The notes beneath the pieces were generated by a model. It was not told the DNA's origin. It made no database searches and saw only the letters and a program-made list of their open reading frames with translations. Source: Desulfofustis sp. (GTDB lineage: Bacteria; Desulfobacterota; Desulfobulbia; Desulfobulbales; Desulfocapsaceae). From it: DNA of 37,820 nt. Of the stretch, positions 15,119 to 23,935 are shown in pieces (position 1 is the first letter of the stretch; each line of letters starts with the position of its first letter). The position numbers and the translations under genes are program-made. The stretch is taken from the NCBI GenBank assembly GCA_030145365.1, contig JAQYVS010000212.1:1-37820 (forward strand), in the 5' to 3' direction.

Positions 15119-15681
15119 AATCCGCAAACAAGAATAATTATTGATTAATCGTCATTTCAGGCAATTTAGCCGGAAACAGAAATAAGTAAAACTTAGAACA
15201 AGCTAACTAAAACTATAAAGACAACAAACGAACTAACAGATATTTACAGCAGGAACTCTTCTCTGTATGAAGGCAACAGGGAAATAGAATATGACAGGAT
15301 ATAAAACCTATTTTATGAATTCGGTCAAAGACGATTTGCCCAGATTTTTCTTCGAGGTTGGTATGTTACCAACATTGGTCCTCAGTACCCGAAAGCGGGG
15401 GGATAACACAGGCTTTCCTCTTAAATCTCTTATTGCAAGAGGCTTTGAAACCATCCGGGTTTTTCAACGTTATCCTAACCTTTTAGAAACAGATCGGTAA
15501 TCTTATCAACAATGTACTCAAATAATTAAACTCAATATTACTGAATAAATCTAAAATATAATGAAAATTAATCCATATTTGGCCAATGATTTACAAGGTT
15601 CTTTGTGATACCGGGAGGTCCAACCCAAAATCCCATCTGCAATTTTTTTATTATTTTTTTTAATAATTACTAGTCTGAACG
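15119..15681. other. 563-bp AT-rich region upstream of dnaA; oriC possible but not supported by clear boxes
   Basis: No convincing gene is seen. Candidate DnaA boxes are sparse: TTATCAACA at 15503-15511 (one mismatch to TTATCCACA), and two-mismatch sites at 15470-15478 and, on the other strand, near 15397-15405. A perfect inverted repeat TTGGTA/TACCAA with a 3-nt spacer lies at 15358-15372. A very AT-rich tract with ATTATT/AATAAT symmetry lies at about 15641-15670, next to the comF stop, and could be a terminator or an unwinding element. Confidence 0.4.
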
Positions 15682-16440
15682 TTAGGCCCGTGCCAATGTC
15701 CAAACAGCGACTTCGGCCGCCCCAGCTTTTTTTAAGGCCCTGGTACATTCAACAACCGTTGTTCCGGTGGTAAAAACATCATCAACCAGGCAGATTCGCC
15801 TATTTTTTATATCCGTTCCTGATTTCACAGAAAACGCCCCTCTAAGATTTTTCCTTCGCTCGGAACCGCTCAGACCCGTTTGCGCTTGCGTATTTTTTGT
15901 TCTGATTAACAGGGACGGCTGAATTTTATTGATATCATCGGTGAAGATCAATTTTGCCAGGATCAACGACTGGTTCAGGCCTCTTGCCTGTAGACGGGTT
16001 CGGTGCAGGGGCACCGGGACAATCAGATCATACCCAGTGAGCTTTTTTTGGTCTTCTCTTCTTTTTGCCAGCCAGGCGAGGGAAAAGGCGGCGGCGGTAT
16101 CACCCTTAAATTTGAGTCTGTGCAGAAAATCGCTTACCGGGGATTGATAATGGGCCAGAGAACGAGCAGAGTTAAAAATCGGCTGCTTCTTCAAACAGGA
16201 TAGACAAAATCTATCTTCAACCCCGGCTCCGGGCCGCAGATCTGCCCCGCAACAGCAGCAGGATGGTGAACTCAAAAACTTCACCTGCGACAGGCATTCA
16301 CCGCACAACTGTCCCTTTTCTCCCGGCTCCAGAGATTGCCTACAGGCACCACATCCAGGTGGAAACAAAATATCCAGAAAACCGCCAACCAAAGAATTTA
16401 ATCCATTTTTTCCTGCTATTGAGTGATCAGGAAATCTCAT
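15682..16440 (-). CDS. comF: ComF family phosphoribosyltransferase-like protein
   Basis: A 252-residue ComFC protein. The N-terminus carries two zinc-knuckle-like cysteine sets (C30/C33/C46/C49 and C61-C64/C79/C82). The C-terminal type I phosphoribosyltransferase domain shows VPVPLHRTRLQARGLNQS, RRKNLRGAF and the PRPP-binding loop CLVDDVFTTGTTV (about 217-229). ComFC assists DNA uptake or recombination in naturally competent bacteria, although homologues are widespread in species not known to be competent. No other competence genes are nearby. It is transcribed divergently from bamA. Confidence 0.9.
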   Translation of the reverse strand: MRFPDHSIAGKNGLNSLVGGFLDILFPPGCGACRQSLEPGEKGQLCGECLSQVKFLSSPSCCCCGADLRPGAGVEDRFCLSCLKKQPIFNSARSLAHYQSPVSDFLHRLKFKGDTAAAFSLAWLAKRREDQKKLTGYDLIVPVPLHRTRLQARGLNQSLILAKLIFTDDINKIQPSLLIRTKNTQAQTGLSGSERRKNLRGAFSVKSGTDIKNRRICLVDDVFTTGTTVVECTRALKKAGAAEVAVWTLARA

Positions 16441-16504
16441 AATTTTATATGCTTATCTAAGATATTTTCTTATAGCCCCGATTTTTCATTCTGTGATCCC
16501 TACA

Positions 16505-16532
16505 TTGCATTTTTCAACAAACATGGCATAAT
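16505..16532 (+). promoter_or_regulatory. Candidate promoter of bamA
   Basis: CATAAT (16527-16532; 5/6 to TATAAT) is preceded after 16 nt by TTGCAT (16505-16510; 3/6 to TTGACA). It lies about 110 nt before the bamA start in the comF/bamA divergent region. The -35 is weak. Confidence 0.35.
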
Positions 16533-16641
16533 GGACGCGATCTTTATATTGTTCTTTATTTTCGTTTGATTATCAAGATGATATAAATCAGCGAAGCAGC
16601 TGTTGGCTTTGTTTTGACACCCTTCAGAAAAGGAATAATCC

Positions 16642-19329
16642 ATGAGTGCACAAAGGAAGTTTTCAAGTCTTTCCCATCAACCGTATCGTGGAATATGGGT
16701 AATGATTCTTGGTCTGCTGTGTGTTTTTCTCCTTATTTCAAAAACTGCGGCTGCAGTTGAACAGAACACCGCTTATCTGCCGCTGCAGATCATTGCCCAG
16801 CAGGTTGATACTGCCTTCATCGAAAAGGTTGACGGCAGCTTCAGCACAACGCTTATGGCCAACGATTTTCAGATTACTGACCGTGCATCAGCCGAAAAGA
16901 TGGTGGATTACAGTCAGTGGCCCCCTGACCTTGAAACCCTTGAGAAGGTGGCTAAAACAACCGGATACGATAACGTTGCGGCCGGTTCGGTAACAATTAT
17001 CGGCAATCAGGTGAGCGTTGATGTAAAAGTCTACGATTTACTCAACCCCGATAAGCCTAAATATTTTTTCCGTGAAGCGACCTCCATTGCAGAGCTTGAT
17101 TTTGTCATCGACCAGGTAATGCAAGAGGTCATTTCCTACACCGAGCGGCAACAGTTTATTGGCTCGATCGCCCCGGAAGGCAACACGAGGATCGACTCTG
17201 GCGCAATTTTAAGAAAGATCCAGACAAAAGCAGGTGATGCTTACAACCCGGCCAGACTGAGGGAAGATCTGAAATCGATTTATAAAATGGGTTATTTCGA
17301 CGATGTCCAAATCGACATCAGCGACGATGACAGCGGTAAGATAGTAATTTTCAGAGTTGTTGAAAAGCCGGCGATCAGCGATCTCAGTTATTCTGGTATT
17401 GACGAGCTCGATGACGACGATGTTACGGCAGTGGTCAGCATCAAGGAAAATTCTATTCTCAACCCCACCCGGGTCAACGAATCGGCGGCGGCAATCAAGG
17501 CCCTCTACAAATCAAAAGGGTATTACAATACAGAGGTAACACCCAATATCAGTTATCCAACCCCGGAAACAGCGGCAGTCCGTTTTGTCATAGAAGAAGG
17601 GAAAAAAATCTATATCAAGGAAATCGGCTTTGAAGGTAATACCACCTTTGACGACGATGACCTGGAAGATGTCATTGAAACCTCAACTAAAAACTTTCTA
17701 ACCTGGCTGACCGAGGCGGGCCTGCTCAATACCGACAAACTCAATCAGGATGCAACCAGAATCGTGGCGTTTTATCACAACAACGGCTTTCTTGAGGCCC
17801 GGGTTGGTGAACCGGTCATTACCCAGGACGAGGAATGGCTGTTCATTAAATTCATCATCGAGGAAGGTCCGCGATTCAAAGTGGGAACGGTCGATATCGA
17901 GGGTGATTTGATCAGTGACAAGGAAATATTTCTCGATATGCTCAGCATAAGAAACGAGGAGTTCCTGAGCCGAAAAGTCCTTCGTGACGATATTTTACTG
18001 ATTACCGATTACTACTCCGAACAGGGCTATGCCTTTGCCGAAATACGACCGATCATGGACAAATCTGTGTCCGGCTCCCGCGTTGATATCAAGCTCAAAG
18101 TTGACAAAGGTGATCTGGTATATATCAACAGGATTACCATCAGAGGCAATACCAGGACCCGTGACAATGTGATCAGACGTGACCTGATTATTGCTGAAGG
18201 AGGCGTATTTAACGCGAAAGGCATTAGAGAAAGCTCACAAAAATTACAACGCTTGGATTTCTTCGAAGAGGTTAATCTTATTCCGGAGCCGGCGCTTGAC
18301 CCATCCAAGATGAATATTCTGGTCGACGTCAAAGAAAAAAGTACCGGTCAGTTCAGCATTGGGGCCGGTTATTCCTCTGTGGACAGTTTGATTCTGATGG
18401 GCGAAATTTCCGAAAACAATTTTCTCGGCATGGGCCATCGTCTGGCCTTAAGCGCCAATATCGGTGGAAAAAGTAGCCGATACAATTTGTCCTGGACCAA
18501 TCCCCGGTTAAATGATTCAAATGTTTCCGTTGGTACCGATCTGTTTAACTGGAGTAGAGAATTCGATGATTACACCAAGGATTCAAAAGGTGGGGCCATC
18601 CGATTCGGACACCCACTCTGGAAAAAGTGGCGGATGTATGAGAGCTATAGCTATACCGACACCGAGCTCAGCGATGTGGCCCCCAATGCTTCCTTCATCA
18701 TCAAGGAATCACAGGACATTCCCATCACCAGTGCGGTTAAAGCTAGCTTTGTCCGAGACACCAGAGACCGGCTTTACGGAGCAACCGCAGGTTCAAGAAA
18801 TTCATTTTCGGTTAAATATGCCGGTGGAATTCTGGGAGGTGATTCACAATTCACCAAAGGTGAAGCAACCTCAAGCTGGTATTTTGGCATGCCTTTTAGT
18901 ACCGTCTTTCACATTCTCGGCTCCGTCGGCCAGGCATGGGCGAACGAAGAAGGTAAACTCCCGGTTTACGAACGCTTTTATCTTGGCGGTATGAACAGTA
19001 TCAGAGGCCACGAATACGGTAAAGTCAGTCCTATAGATCCGGAGACGGGTGACCGAATCGGCGGCGATCGGATGTGGTATGTCAATACTGAAATCGTCGT
19101 GCCCCTCGTTAAAGAGCAGGGCGTCTACGGTGTTGTCTTTTATGATGCCGGTGATTCGATTGCTGAAGATCAGGAATTCACATTCAACGATCTTGCCCAA
19201 GGAGTCGGTGTTGAGCTGCGCTGGCTGTCACCGTTCGGACCATTACGCCTGGTCTATGGATATAATCCTGATCCTCGGATAGACGAAGATGAACACGTCT
19301 GGGATTTCAGTATCGGAGGTCAATTCTGA
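16642..19329 (+). CDS. bamA: Outer membrane protein assembly factor BamA with TolB-N-like N-terminal domain
   Basis: An 895-residue protein with a signal peptide (cleavage near residue 38 after KTAAA). Residues about 40-165 form a domain similar to the TolB N-terminal fold (TLEKVAKTTGYDNVAAGSVT, VSVDVKVYDL). Five POTRA repeats follow, recognisable by FEGNTTFDDDDLEDVI and IRGNTRTRDNVIRRDL. The C-terminal 16-stranded barrel has the conserved loop-6 motif SIRGHEYG (R788) and a terminal aromatic F. It is about 85 residues longer than E. coli BamA because of the extra N-terminal domain. It inserts beta-barrel proteins into the outer membrane and so shows the cell is Gram-negative. GGA upstream of ATG 16642 serves as ribosome-binding site. 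A strong terminator follows. Confidence 0.94.
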   Translation: MSAQRKFSSLSHQPYRGIWVMILGLLCVFLLISKTAAAVEQNTAYLPLQIIAQQVDTAFIEKVDGSFSTTLMANDFQITDRASAEKMVDYSQWPPDLETLEKVAKTTGYDNVAAGSVTIIGNQVSVDVKVYDLLNPDKPKYFFREATSIAELDFVIDQVMQEVISYTERQQFIGSIAPEGNTRIDSGAILRKIQTKAGDAYNPARLREDLKSIYKMGYFDDVQIDISDDDSGKIVIFRVVEKPAISDLSYSGIDELDDDDVTAVVSIKENSILNPTRVNESAAAIKALYKSKGYYNTEVTPNISYPTPETAAVRFVIEEGKKIYIKEIGFEGNTTFDDDDLEDVIETSTKNFLTWLTEAGLLNTDKLNQDATRIVAFYHNNGFLEARVGEPVITQDEEWLFIKFIIEEGPRFKVGTVDIEGDLISDKEIFLDMLSIRNEEFLSRKVLRDDILLITDYYSEQGYAFAEIRPIMDKSVSGSRVDIKLKVDKGDLVYINRITIRGNTRTRDNVIRRDLIIAEGGVFNAKGIRESSQKLQRLDFFEEVNLIPEPALDPSKMNILVDVKEKSTGQFSIGAGYSSVDSLILMGEISENNFLGMGHRLALSANIGGKSSRYNLSWTNPRLNDSNVSVGTDLFNWSREFDDYTKDSKGGAIRFGHPLWKKWRMYESYSYTDTELSDVAPNASFIIKESQDIPITSAVKASFVRDTRDRLYGATAGSRNSFSVKYAGGILGGDSQFTKGEATSSWYFGMPFSTVFHILGSVGQAWANEEGKLPVYERFYLGGMNSIRGHEYGKVSPIDPETGDRIGGDRMWYVNTEIVVPLVKEQGVYGVVFYDAGDSIAEDQEFTFNDLAQGVGVELRWLSPFGPLRLVYGYNPDPRIDEDEHVWDFSIGGQF

Positions 19330-19358
19330 TCCCATTCAACCGGCTAAACGGATAATCC

Positions 19359-19397
19359 CGCCGACTGCATCGCGCCTGCAGTCGGCGCTTTTTTTTT
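19359..19397 (+). terminator. Strong rho-independent terminator after bamA, abutting the mfd start
   Basis: An 11-bp perfect stem, CGCCGACTGCA (19359-19369) and TGCAGTCGGCG (19377-19387), has a 7-nt loop, then C and nine T residues (19389-19397). The T tract ends on the base before the mfd ATG at 19398, which leaves no room for a Shine-Dalgarno. Confidence 0.85.
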
Positions 19398-22300
19398 ATG
19401 AGTATGCCATTCCCTTTTACCAAAGCTGATACAATTTCGGTTTCCGGGCTTCGAGGCTCTGCCGCATCCTGGTTCTGTGCAGCCAACCAAGTTGACCGGC
19501 CGGCCTGCTGCATTTTGCCCGACGAGCAGATGGTCGGTGGATTCGAACAAGATCTTTCGCTGTTTACCGATCGTTTGATTTTCACCTACCCGGGTTATGA
19601 AATTCCACCATACACCCCCCTTTCACCCGATCAGCACACCGCCGCTTCCAGGCTTTCAACCCTGTACCACCTCATGGAAAGCCAGGATCCGTTTATCCTG
19701 ATCATCTCGATAGAGGCTCTGTTGCGCCGGGTTATGAGCCGGGTATCCCTGCAGAAACATGCGGAACTGCTCATGGAAGGAGAAGAATGCGATCTTCACT
19801 CCCTGCGTTCTGCACTGGTAACCATGGGCTACGAACACGTTTCACTGGTGAAAAGTTTTGGTGATTTTTCAGTGCGTGGCGGGGTGGTCGATATCTATCC
19901 TCCCCCGTTTTTACTCCCCGATTCATCCATGCACGATGGACCGATTCGACTTGATTTTTTTGGTGACATCATCGAATCAATTCGCCCTTTTAATCCGCTC
20001 TCTCAAAGATCATCAGGGCATTTTGAAGAGGCAATTGTTCTGCCAGTCAGCGACATCTTATTACCGACAGTCAAGTCATCGGAGCTGAGTCAGCTGGTTA
20101 ATACCTGGCTGGAGACATCTGAAAAACTCGGCTGGTCATCGGATAAAACCAACGAAATGGCTGAGCGATTGAAAAACGGGCTCCGCTTTGCCGGAATTGA
20201 ATTTTTTCTACCGCTTTTCAACTCACCTGAGACAAGCGCAACCGTTTTCGACTACCTGCCCGAGTCAAGCTCTTTGTATTTTGTCGAACCCGAAGCAATC
20301 AGCAGGCAGGTACAATTGGTTCATGAACGAATCACGGCTAACTTTGACAGCGCTGTTCAAGCAGCCAATCCCTGTCTTGCTCCAGAAGAGCTCTTTATTA
20401 TTAAAGACCAACTTGGCAGCTATTGTGAAACATTTGATCAATTTGCAATTACCGATTTCGTCCAGGAGCAAGGGCAAGCAATAACGGTTCGAACGAGCAA
20501 CCATCAGCTGCTGAAACAGGAAATTTCCTTTAACCGCAAACAACACGGGTTACTTAAAATACTTACCATTCAAGTGTCGGACTGGTTGGAACATGGCGAC
20601 ACCGTCGTTGTCTGTTGTCGCTCGAACCAGCGCCGTAAAAACCTTGCCGAGCTGCTTGGCCGATTCAACTTCTCGGTTGAACCCCTGCAAGGCCCGCTTG
20701 ATATTGACCAACTTACTCAAAAGAATCAAGAGTCAACCCTGTATCTCTGTGATCATCCACTTGAACAGGGGTTTAGTCTTGAAGAAAAGCGGCTGCATCT
20801 GCTTTCGGAGCATGAATTGTTCGGTGAGATGCGCCTGGGACTGAGGAAAAAGCAAAAAAAGGCCGCCGGAGCGCCAATCAGTTTTGCCGAATTGCATGAA
20901 GGAGATGTTATTGTCCACCGGGAACATGGGCTGGGGATCTATCGCGGTCTGGAAACCATCTCGCTGCAGCAGGTCACCAACGACTATATGCTCCTGGAAT
21001 ACCGGGACGGCGACAAACTCTATATCCCGGTTGACCGGCTGAATCTGGTCAGCCGTTACGAGGGTCTATCGGACAAAGTACCCAAAATAGACAAGCTCGG
21101 CGGCCAATCATGGAAGAGTGCCAAGCAAAAAGTCTCCGATGAGGTCTGGAAAGTTGCCCAGGAACTCCTTGATATTTATGCAACACGAGAGGTAAGCAAA
21201 GGTAGAGCATTTTCACCGCCGGGAGAATTTTATAAGGAATTAGAAGAATCATTTCCCTTTGATGAAACGCCAGGGCAGTATCAGGCTATTAACGACGCCA
21301 TTGACGATCTGACCGCCACCCGTTCCATGGACCGCTTAATTTGTGGCGATGTCGGTTACGGAAAGACAGAAGTCGCCATAAGGGCGGCGTTCAAAGTGGT
21401 TGAAGATTCACATCAGGTTGCCCTGCTGGTACCAACCACCGTCCTGGCCGAACAGCATGCCAAAACGTTCAAGGACCGGCTAAAGGATTTTCCCGTCAAG
21501 ATCAGTTGTCTTAACCGATTCAGAAGTACAAAGGAACAAAAAGAGATTGTTGCCGGTCTGGCCGACTCATCCATCGATATCGTCATTGGCACCCATCGCC
21601 TGCTGTCAAAAGATATACGATTTGCTCAACTCGGCTTGCTGATTATCGACGAAGAGCATCGTTTTGGTGTTTCCCACAAAGAAAAGATTAAAAGAATCAA
21701 GGCCGAAGTCGACGTTCTAACACTGACGGCAACACCGATACCCCGGACCCTCCAATTATCTCTGCTGGGCATCCGCGACCTTTCGGTTATTTCGACACCT
21801 CCCGAACACCGGCGGCCAGTCAAGACCTTTGTTGCCCGCTACGATGAACTGGTTATAAAGGAAGCAGTCAGCCGCGAACTGGTGCGGGGCGGCCAGATAT
21901 TTGTTGTACATAACAGGGTCAAATCGATTCATCGCATGGCGGCAACAGTTCAGAAACTTGTACCCCACGCCAGAGTCGCGGTTGCCCATGGTCAGATGGC
22001 AGGTAAAGAGCTGGAAGACATCATGGTGGCCTTTGTCAATGCTCAGATCGATGTGTTGATCAGCACCACCATTATCGAATCCGGCCTGGATATTCCCAGT
22101 GCCAACACCATTATTATCAATCGAGCGGACCGACTCGGATTGGCTGAGATATACCAGCTGCGCGGCAGAGTCGGTCGTTCCACCGTCCAGTCATTTGCCT
22201 ATCTGCTTGTGCCTTCGCTGGATCATTTGTCCAAAGACTCCCGAGAGCGACTCAAGGCCCTCATGGAGTACAACGAGCTAGGCGGCGGTTTTAAGCTGGC

Positions 22301-22934
22301 CATGTCCGACTTGCAGATCCGCGGCGGAGGAAATTTGCTTGGAGTTTCCCAGAGTGGTCATATCAGTGCCATCGGCTATGATCTATACCTGGAACTGCTC
22401 CAGAAAACCGTATCGGACCTCAAAGCAGAAAAAGAGGGCGGCCCTGCTGCCTCACAGCACGAGGAATTTGATCCTGAGATACATCTTAATATCTCGTCCT
22501 ATATTCCTGAGACCTATATCGCTGATATCGGGCAGCGATACATTATGTACCGCCGCGTGGCCGCACTCAGCAAAGGGGCCGATGAGGCATTTGCTGATCT
22601 TCAGGAAGAACTCGTCGACCGTTACGGAACAATTCCTGAAGAATTACAAAACCTGTTTATGGTTGTGGCAATAAAAAAAGAAATCATTCCGCTCAGAATA
22701 AAAAAACTTGAGCGTGGAACCAACAGTTTGGTGTTATCCTTTATGTCCGATACACCGATAAAACCGGAACTGCTTCTGGATATGCTTGCAGCGCAAGCTA
22801 ACGGGAAGAGGCTCACGCCAGACGGCAGGCTCATTATCACGACAGATGCTGATTCCGGCCAAAAACTTTACCAGGCAGTTTCTACAATAACTGCACAATT
22901 GAGCCATCTCACTGATGAACAATCACAACAATAA
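19398..22934 (+). CDS. mfd: Transcription-repair coupling factor Mfd
   Basis: A 1178-residue DNA translocase that removes stalled RNA polymerase at lesions and recruits UvrA. The N-terminal UvrB-homology region shows SRLSTLYHL and FSVRGGVVDIYPP. The RNA-polymerase-interacting domain follows near residues 495-560 (GDVIVHREHGLGIYRGLE). The helicase motor has Walker A GDVGYGKTE near 648, the DEEH box near 750 and LTATPIPRTLQLSL. A TRG motif precedes the C-terminal UvrA-masking domain. The length equals that of typical Mfd. The start at 19398 is odd because it follows directly on the T tract of the bamA terminator and has no Shine-Dalgarno; a second ATG lies at 19404. Homology covers the whole N-terminus, so a far downstream start is unlikely. 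Confidence 0.95.
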   Translation: MSMPFPFTKADTISVSGLRGSAASWFCAANQVDRPACCILPDEQMVGGFEQDLSLFTDRLIFTYPGYEIPPYTPLSPDQHTAASRLSTLYHLMESQDPFILIISIEALLRRVMSRVSLQKHAELLMEGEECDLHSLRSALVTMGYEHVSLVKSFGDFSVRGGVVDIYPPPFLLPDSSMHDGPIRLDFFGDIIESIRPFNPLSQRSSGHFEEAIVLPVSDILLPTVKSSELSQLVNTWLETSEKLGWSSDKTNEMAERLKNGLRFAGIEFFLPLFNSPETSATVFDYLPESSSLYFVEPEAISRQVQLVHERITANFDSAVQAANPCLAPEELFIIKDQLGSYCETFDQFAITDFVQEQGQAITVRTSNHQLLKQEISFNRKQHGLLKILTIQVSDWLEHGDTVVVCCRSNQRRKNLAELLGRFNFSVEPLQGPLDIDQLTQKNQESTLYLCDHPLEQGFSLEEKRLHLLSEHELFGEMRLGLRKKQKKAAGAPISFAELHEGDVIVHREHGLGIYRGLETISLQQVTNDYMLLEYRDGDKLYIPVDRLNLVSRYEGLSDKVPKIDKLGGQSWKSAKQKVSDEVWKVAQELLDIYATREVSKGRAFSPPGEFYKELEESFPFDETPGQYQAINDAIDDLTATRSMDRLICGDVGYGKTEVAIRAAFKVVEDSHQVALLVPTTVLAEQHAKTFKDRLKDFPVKISCLNRFRSTKEQKEIVAGLADSSIDIVIGTHRLLSKDIRFAQLGLLIIDEEHRFGVSHKEKIKRIKAEVDVLTLTATPIPRTLQLSLLGIRDLSVISTPPEHRRPVKTFVARYDELVIKEAVSRELVRGGQIFVVHNRVKSIHRMAATVQKLVPHARVAVAHGQMAGKELEDIMVAFVNAQIDVLISTTIIESGLDIPSANTIIINRADRLGLAEIYQLRGRVGRSTVQSFAYLLVPSLDHLSKDSRERLKALMEYNELGGGFKLAMSDLQIRGGGNLLGVSQSGHISAIGYDLYLELLQKTVSDLKAEKEGGPAASQHEEFDPEIHLNISSYIPETYIADIGQRYIMYRRVAALSKGADEAFADLQEELVDRYGTIPEELQNLFMVVAIKKEIIPLRIKKLERGTNSLVLSFMSDTPIKPELLLDMLAAQANGKRLTPDGRLIITTDADSGQKLYQAVSTITAQLSHLTDEQSQQ

Positions 22935-23589
22935 ACACCCCTTTCTTTGGCAAGACGTTTCAACAGTACTGCTCGATATGGACGGCACCCTGCTTGACAA
23001 ATATTATGACGACTACTTCTGGGAAGAATTTCTTCCTCTTATGTATGCAAAAAAAAATGGCCTCCGTCCCCAGCAGGCAACATATGAACTGATGGAGCGC
23101 TACCGCTCGGTTGAATGCACTCTGAACTGGACCGATTTGAATTATTGGTCGGAACAACTTGAGCTCGATATCGTCGGTCTAAAAAAACAGATAGATCATT
23201 TGATCGTGGTACACCCCCACGTCCTCGATTTTCTGACTTTTTTAAATGAGCAGGACAAGTCAGTATATTTGGTCACCGCCGCCCACCCCAAAGCCCTTGA
23301 TATCAAGATGAACAAGGTCGATCTTTCGGGATATTTTAACGAACTCATCTGTACTGAGGATATCGGAAAACCCAAAGAAGATGGCAGCTTTTGGGAACAG
23401 CTCGAGAAAACGCTTGGCTTTGAACGCACCCAAACGGTGTTTGCCGACGATAACACATCCGTACTGAATACGGCCAAAACTCACGGCATCGCCCATCTCA
23501 TACATATCGCCAAGCCAAGTTCAAGACAACCACTGTGCTATTCGACCGAGTTTGTTTCCATCGCTTCCTTCGATGAGTTGATATTTTGA
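22915..23589 (+). CDS. yrfG: HAD-family GMP/IMP 5'-nucleotidase (YrfG-like)
   Basis: A 224-residue HAD hydrolase. Motif I is LLDMDGTLLD (nucleophile D21, acid/base D23), motif II lies in VTAAHP, motif III is the lysine in GKPKED, and motif IV is FADDNTSVL. The stretch TLNWTDLNYWSEQLELDI closely follows E. coli YrfG, a nucleotidase acting on GMP and IMP, so that identity is favoured over a generic phosphatase. It overlaps the end of mfd by 20 nt, so translation is probably coupled. Confidence 0.85.
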   Translation: MNNHNNKHPFLWQDVSTVLLDMDGTLLDKYYDDYFWEEFLPLMYAKKNGLRPQQATYELMERYRSVECTLNWTDLNYWSEQLELDIVGLKKQIDHLIVVHPHVLDFLTFLNEQDKSVYLVTAAHPKALDIKMNKVDLSGYFNELICTEDIGKPKEDGSFWEQLEKTLGFERTQTVFADDNTSVLNTAKTHGIAHLIHIAKPSSRQPLCYSTEFVSIASFDELIF

Positions 23590-23935
23590 AAAAAATCTGG
23601 CAATTTAGCTGTTGATACATTTTCTTGTCTCAAACACCGAGATGATTAAACAGGGCTTGTTGCAGGTTCTTTAGACAAACCGGAAACTCGTTATAGGCAG
23701 TCTTGCAAACAGAGCAGAACAATGTTCTGTTTTTCGCATATAGTGTTTGTATTACAGATGTTTTTTTCCACTCATATCCTGGTAGTTATTTTTTCTTATA
23801 ACACTTGAAGTTACTGTAAATATTTAGTATGTGTGGTAGCATCAATGCGTATCTTTTCTCAGCTCATGAGGTGTAAAACACATGTAACAAGCGTAGAAAT
23901 CCTTATAAACCACTAACCCTAAAAGAGGTGGCAAC
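23590..23935. other. Intergenic region yrfG / prpE
   Basis: No gene is seen in these 346 bp. They hold the weak terminator at 23715-23734, a possible weak promoter (TTGAAG at 23805-23810, 17-nt spacer, TATGTG at 23828-23833) and a small palindrome GTGT-AAA-ACAC at 23871-23881 that could be a regulator site. The ribosome-binding site GAGGTGG immediately precedes prpE. Confidence 0.4.
23715..23734 (+). terminator. Weak terminator downstream of mfd-yrfG
   Basis: CAGAAC (23715-23720) and GTTCTG (23724-23729) form a 6-bp hairpin with a 3-nt loop followed by five T residues. It lies about 125 nt after the yrfG stop. The short stem makes efficient termination uncertain. Confidence 0.4.

Noticed and set aside
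15291..15500. A 69-codon frame upstream of dnaA on the + strand
   Set aside because: No recognisable domain, weak ribosome-binding site, and it includes a palindrome (15358-15372) and near-consensus DnaA boxes; more likely non-coding.
15503..15511. TTATCAACA as evidence for oriC upstream of dnaA
   Set aside because: Only one single-mismatch box and two poorer ones are visible; a functional origin normally has a cluster, so oriC is not called.
23718..23728. GAAC-AAT-GTTC-like palindrome as a LexA box near mfd-yrfG
   Set aside because: The spacer is 3 nt rather than the 4 nt of the Gram-positive-type SOS box, and the following T run fits a terminator better.
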